Origin: Heloderma charlesbogerti
Lineage: Eukaryota; Chordata; Lepidosauria; Squamata; Helodermatidae
Direction of reading: 5' to 3'
DNA length: 64,000 nt
Assembly (NCBI GenBank): GCA_026122225.1
Contig: JANEZZ010000404.1
Coordinates: 1-64,000 of the forward strand
Shown: positions 63,217-64,000 of the stretch, piece after piece
Layout: each line of letters begins with the position of its first letter
How positions within the stretch are numbered: the first letter of the stretch is position 1
Notes under the pieces: generated by a model
What the model saw: only the letters and a program-made list of their open reading frames with translations
Told to the model about the DNA's origin: nothing
Databases searched by the model: none
Program-made: the position numbers and the translations under genes

Positions 63217-64000
63217 ATCTGCGGTCATCTGCTGTGAAAAATTTGGTAGGCACTTTGAGGAGAACGTCACTCATATTCGGTCAGAACTTGACGCCACAGT
63301 TATCGCAGAGTCTGGGGAGGTGTCCAGTGTTCCATCTGGTTGTGTTTCCTGGGATCAGTTTCAGTTGTTGCAGCCTGATGATGTGGACAAGACACTTGAA
63401 TCAGTCCGGCCCACCACATGTAAGCTTGACCCTTGCTCATCTTGGCTTATACGACCTAGCAGGGGTGGACTGGCTGGGTGGGTCCAGGGAGTGGTAAATG
63501 CTTCACTCTGCCAGGGGGTGGTTCCTGCTGCCTTGAAAGAGGCTGTAGCACACCCTCTCCTGAAGAGGCCCTCCCTGGACCCAGAGGTGTGTGAGAACTA
63601 TCGCCCCATTGCCAATATCCCCTTTGGGGGCAAGGTGCTTGAGCGTGTGGTGGCTGGGCAGCTTCAGGTGTTCTTGGAGGACACTGATTATCTGGACCCA
63701 TTTCAGTCTGGTTTCAGGCCAGGGTACAGCACTGAAACGGCTTTGGTTGTTCTTACTGACGACCTACTCCGGGTGAAAGACAGGGGGAGTGCCACCCTGT
63801 TGCTCTTCCTGGATCTCTCAGAGGCTTTTGATACCATTGATCACAGTGTCTTACTGGATTGGCTCTGCGGGATGAGAGTTGGGGGCACTGTGCTACAGTG
63901 GTTCTGCTCCTACCTGCAGGGCCTATTCCAGAGAGTGGTATTGGGGGGATTCCTGTTCTACCCCATGGCTTTTGAGTTGTGGGGTGCCACAGGGTTCTAT
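62636..64000 (+). CDS. Open frame fusing CR1 ORF2 to L2 reverse transcriptase, runs off window
   Basis: From the ATG at 62,636 the frame has no stop to the last base, 455 codons. I checked this codon by codon. Residues 6-194 are the CR1 endonuclease-to-reverse-transcriptase linker (KWKEGQATKEEYRQVAQNC, FGSVFSQKRVYDPP, ITLNEFKSPGP). At 63,216-63,220 the sequence changes, in frame, to the L2 linker and reverse transcriptase (FGRHFEENVTHIRSEL, LAGWVQGVVNAS, NYRPIANIPF, FRPGYSTETAL, LFLDLSEAFDTIDHSVLLDW). The first few codons and the ATG are in a frame shifted relative to the CR1 endonuclease, so a complete endonuclease-reverse transcriptase is not encoded. Whether this chimaera is ever translated is unknown. 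The catalytic YADD box would lie beyond the window. Confidence 0.8.
   Translation, partial: MASDSNEKRSPKWVGVFEKGNSQGTITNNSNKKKRWKTIEEANVTSQKLRDDLKTKTNTYMKWKEGQATKEEYRQVAQNCRDGVGKAKAENKLRLARDAKSNKKAFFSYMHNKRQRKEMVVQLLNKDGKTITDDKEKAEVFNSYFGSVFSQKRVYDPPGKGKAQAEGAGLQIAIDRHMVKEHLITLNEFKSPGPSAVICCEKFGRHFEENVTHIRSELDATVIAESGEVSSVPSGCVSWDQFQLLQPDDVDKTLESVRPTTCKLDPCSSWLIRPSRGGLAGWVQGVVNASLCQGVVPAALKEAVAHPLLKRPSLDPEVCENYRPIANIPFGGKVLERVVAGQLQVFLEDTDYLDPFQSGFRPGYSTETALVVLTDDLLRVKDRGSATLLLFLDLSEAFDTIDHSVLLDWLCGMRVGGTVLQWFCSYLQGLFQRVVLGGFLFYPMAFELWGATGFY
63217..64000 (+). mobile_element. L2 LINE, 5-prime part of reverse transcriptase, continues past window
   Basis: Uninterrupted L2-clade coding sequence in the orientation of the CR1 before it. 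It is a different subfamily copy from the inverted L2 at 59.2-60.8 kb, which shares WVQGVVNAS and DTDYLDPFQS with it. Confidence 0.92.

Noticed and set aside
58749..64000. NOX5 EF-hands 1-3
   Set aside because: No minus-strand EF-hand loop found; the only long frames are L2 and CR1.
1..64000. CRISPR array, operon, tRNA or rRNA genes
   Set aside because: No regularly spaced identical repeats with unique spacers, and tRNA-like sequences occur only as SINE heads; the DNA is vertebrate nuclear.

Overview
This is vertebrate nuclear DNA, almost certainly from a squamate reptile (lizard or snake). The evidence is the repeat set: BovB (RTE-clade) LINEs, tRNA-derived SINEs of the Sauria type with BovB-like tails, CR1 LINEs with an esterase-type ORF1, several L2-clade LINEs, and hAT and other terminal-inverted-repeat elements. 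Ruminants also carry BovB, but not this CR1 and Sauria-SINE combination.

The one protein-coding gene I can support is NOX5, the calcium-activated NADPH oxidase, on the minus strand. Thirteen coding exons between 58,748 and 32,506 run from the fourth EF-hand through the six-helix haem domain, the FAD and NADPH-binding region and the stop codon. All exon phases agree and I saw no inactivating change. The exons for the N-terminus and EF-hands 1-3 must lie beyond 64,000.

Layout. 1-27.7 kb: no gene; GC-rich sequence with LINE insertions, including a full-length BovB (18,401-21,623) with an 11-bp target-site duplication and one in-frame stop, and a 3.6-kb CR1 (10,268-13,880). 27.9-28.7 kb: a CpG island downstream of NOX5. 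In human, GLCE follows NOX5 on the same strand, so this could be the GLCE promoter, with the first 27 kb its intron 1; that is inference, and no GLCE coding exon is visible. 32.2-58.7 kb: NOX5, its introns full of L2, SINE, CR1, hAT and foldback elements, a 459-nt T-free GGCAA/GGGCAA array (52,788-53,246) and an adjoining GC-rich block with a possible plus-strand first exon. 59-64 kb: L2 (minus), then CR1 (plus) joined in frame to an L2 reverse transcriptase (plus) that runs off the window.

The most unusual object is the CR1-to-L2 joint near 63,216: one open frame of at least 455 codons crosses from CR1 ORF2 into the L2 reverse transcriptase. It looks like a chimaeric retrotransposon made by template switching. 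I found no CRISPR array, operon or other prokaryotic system.
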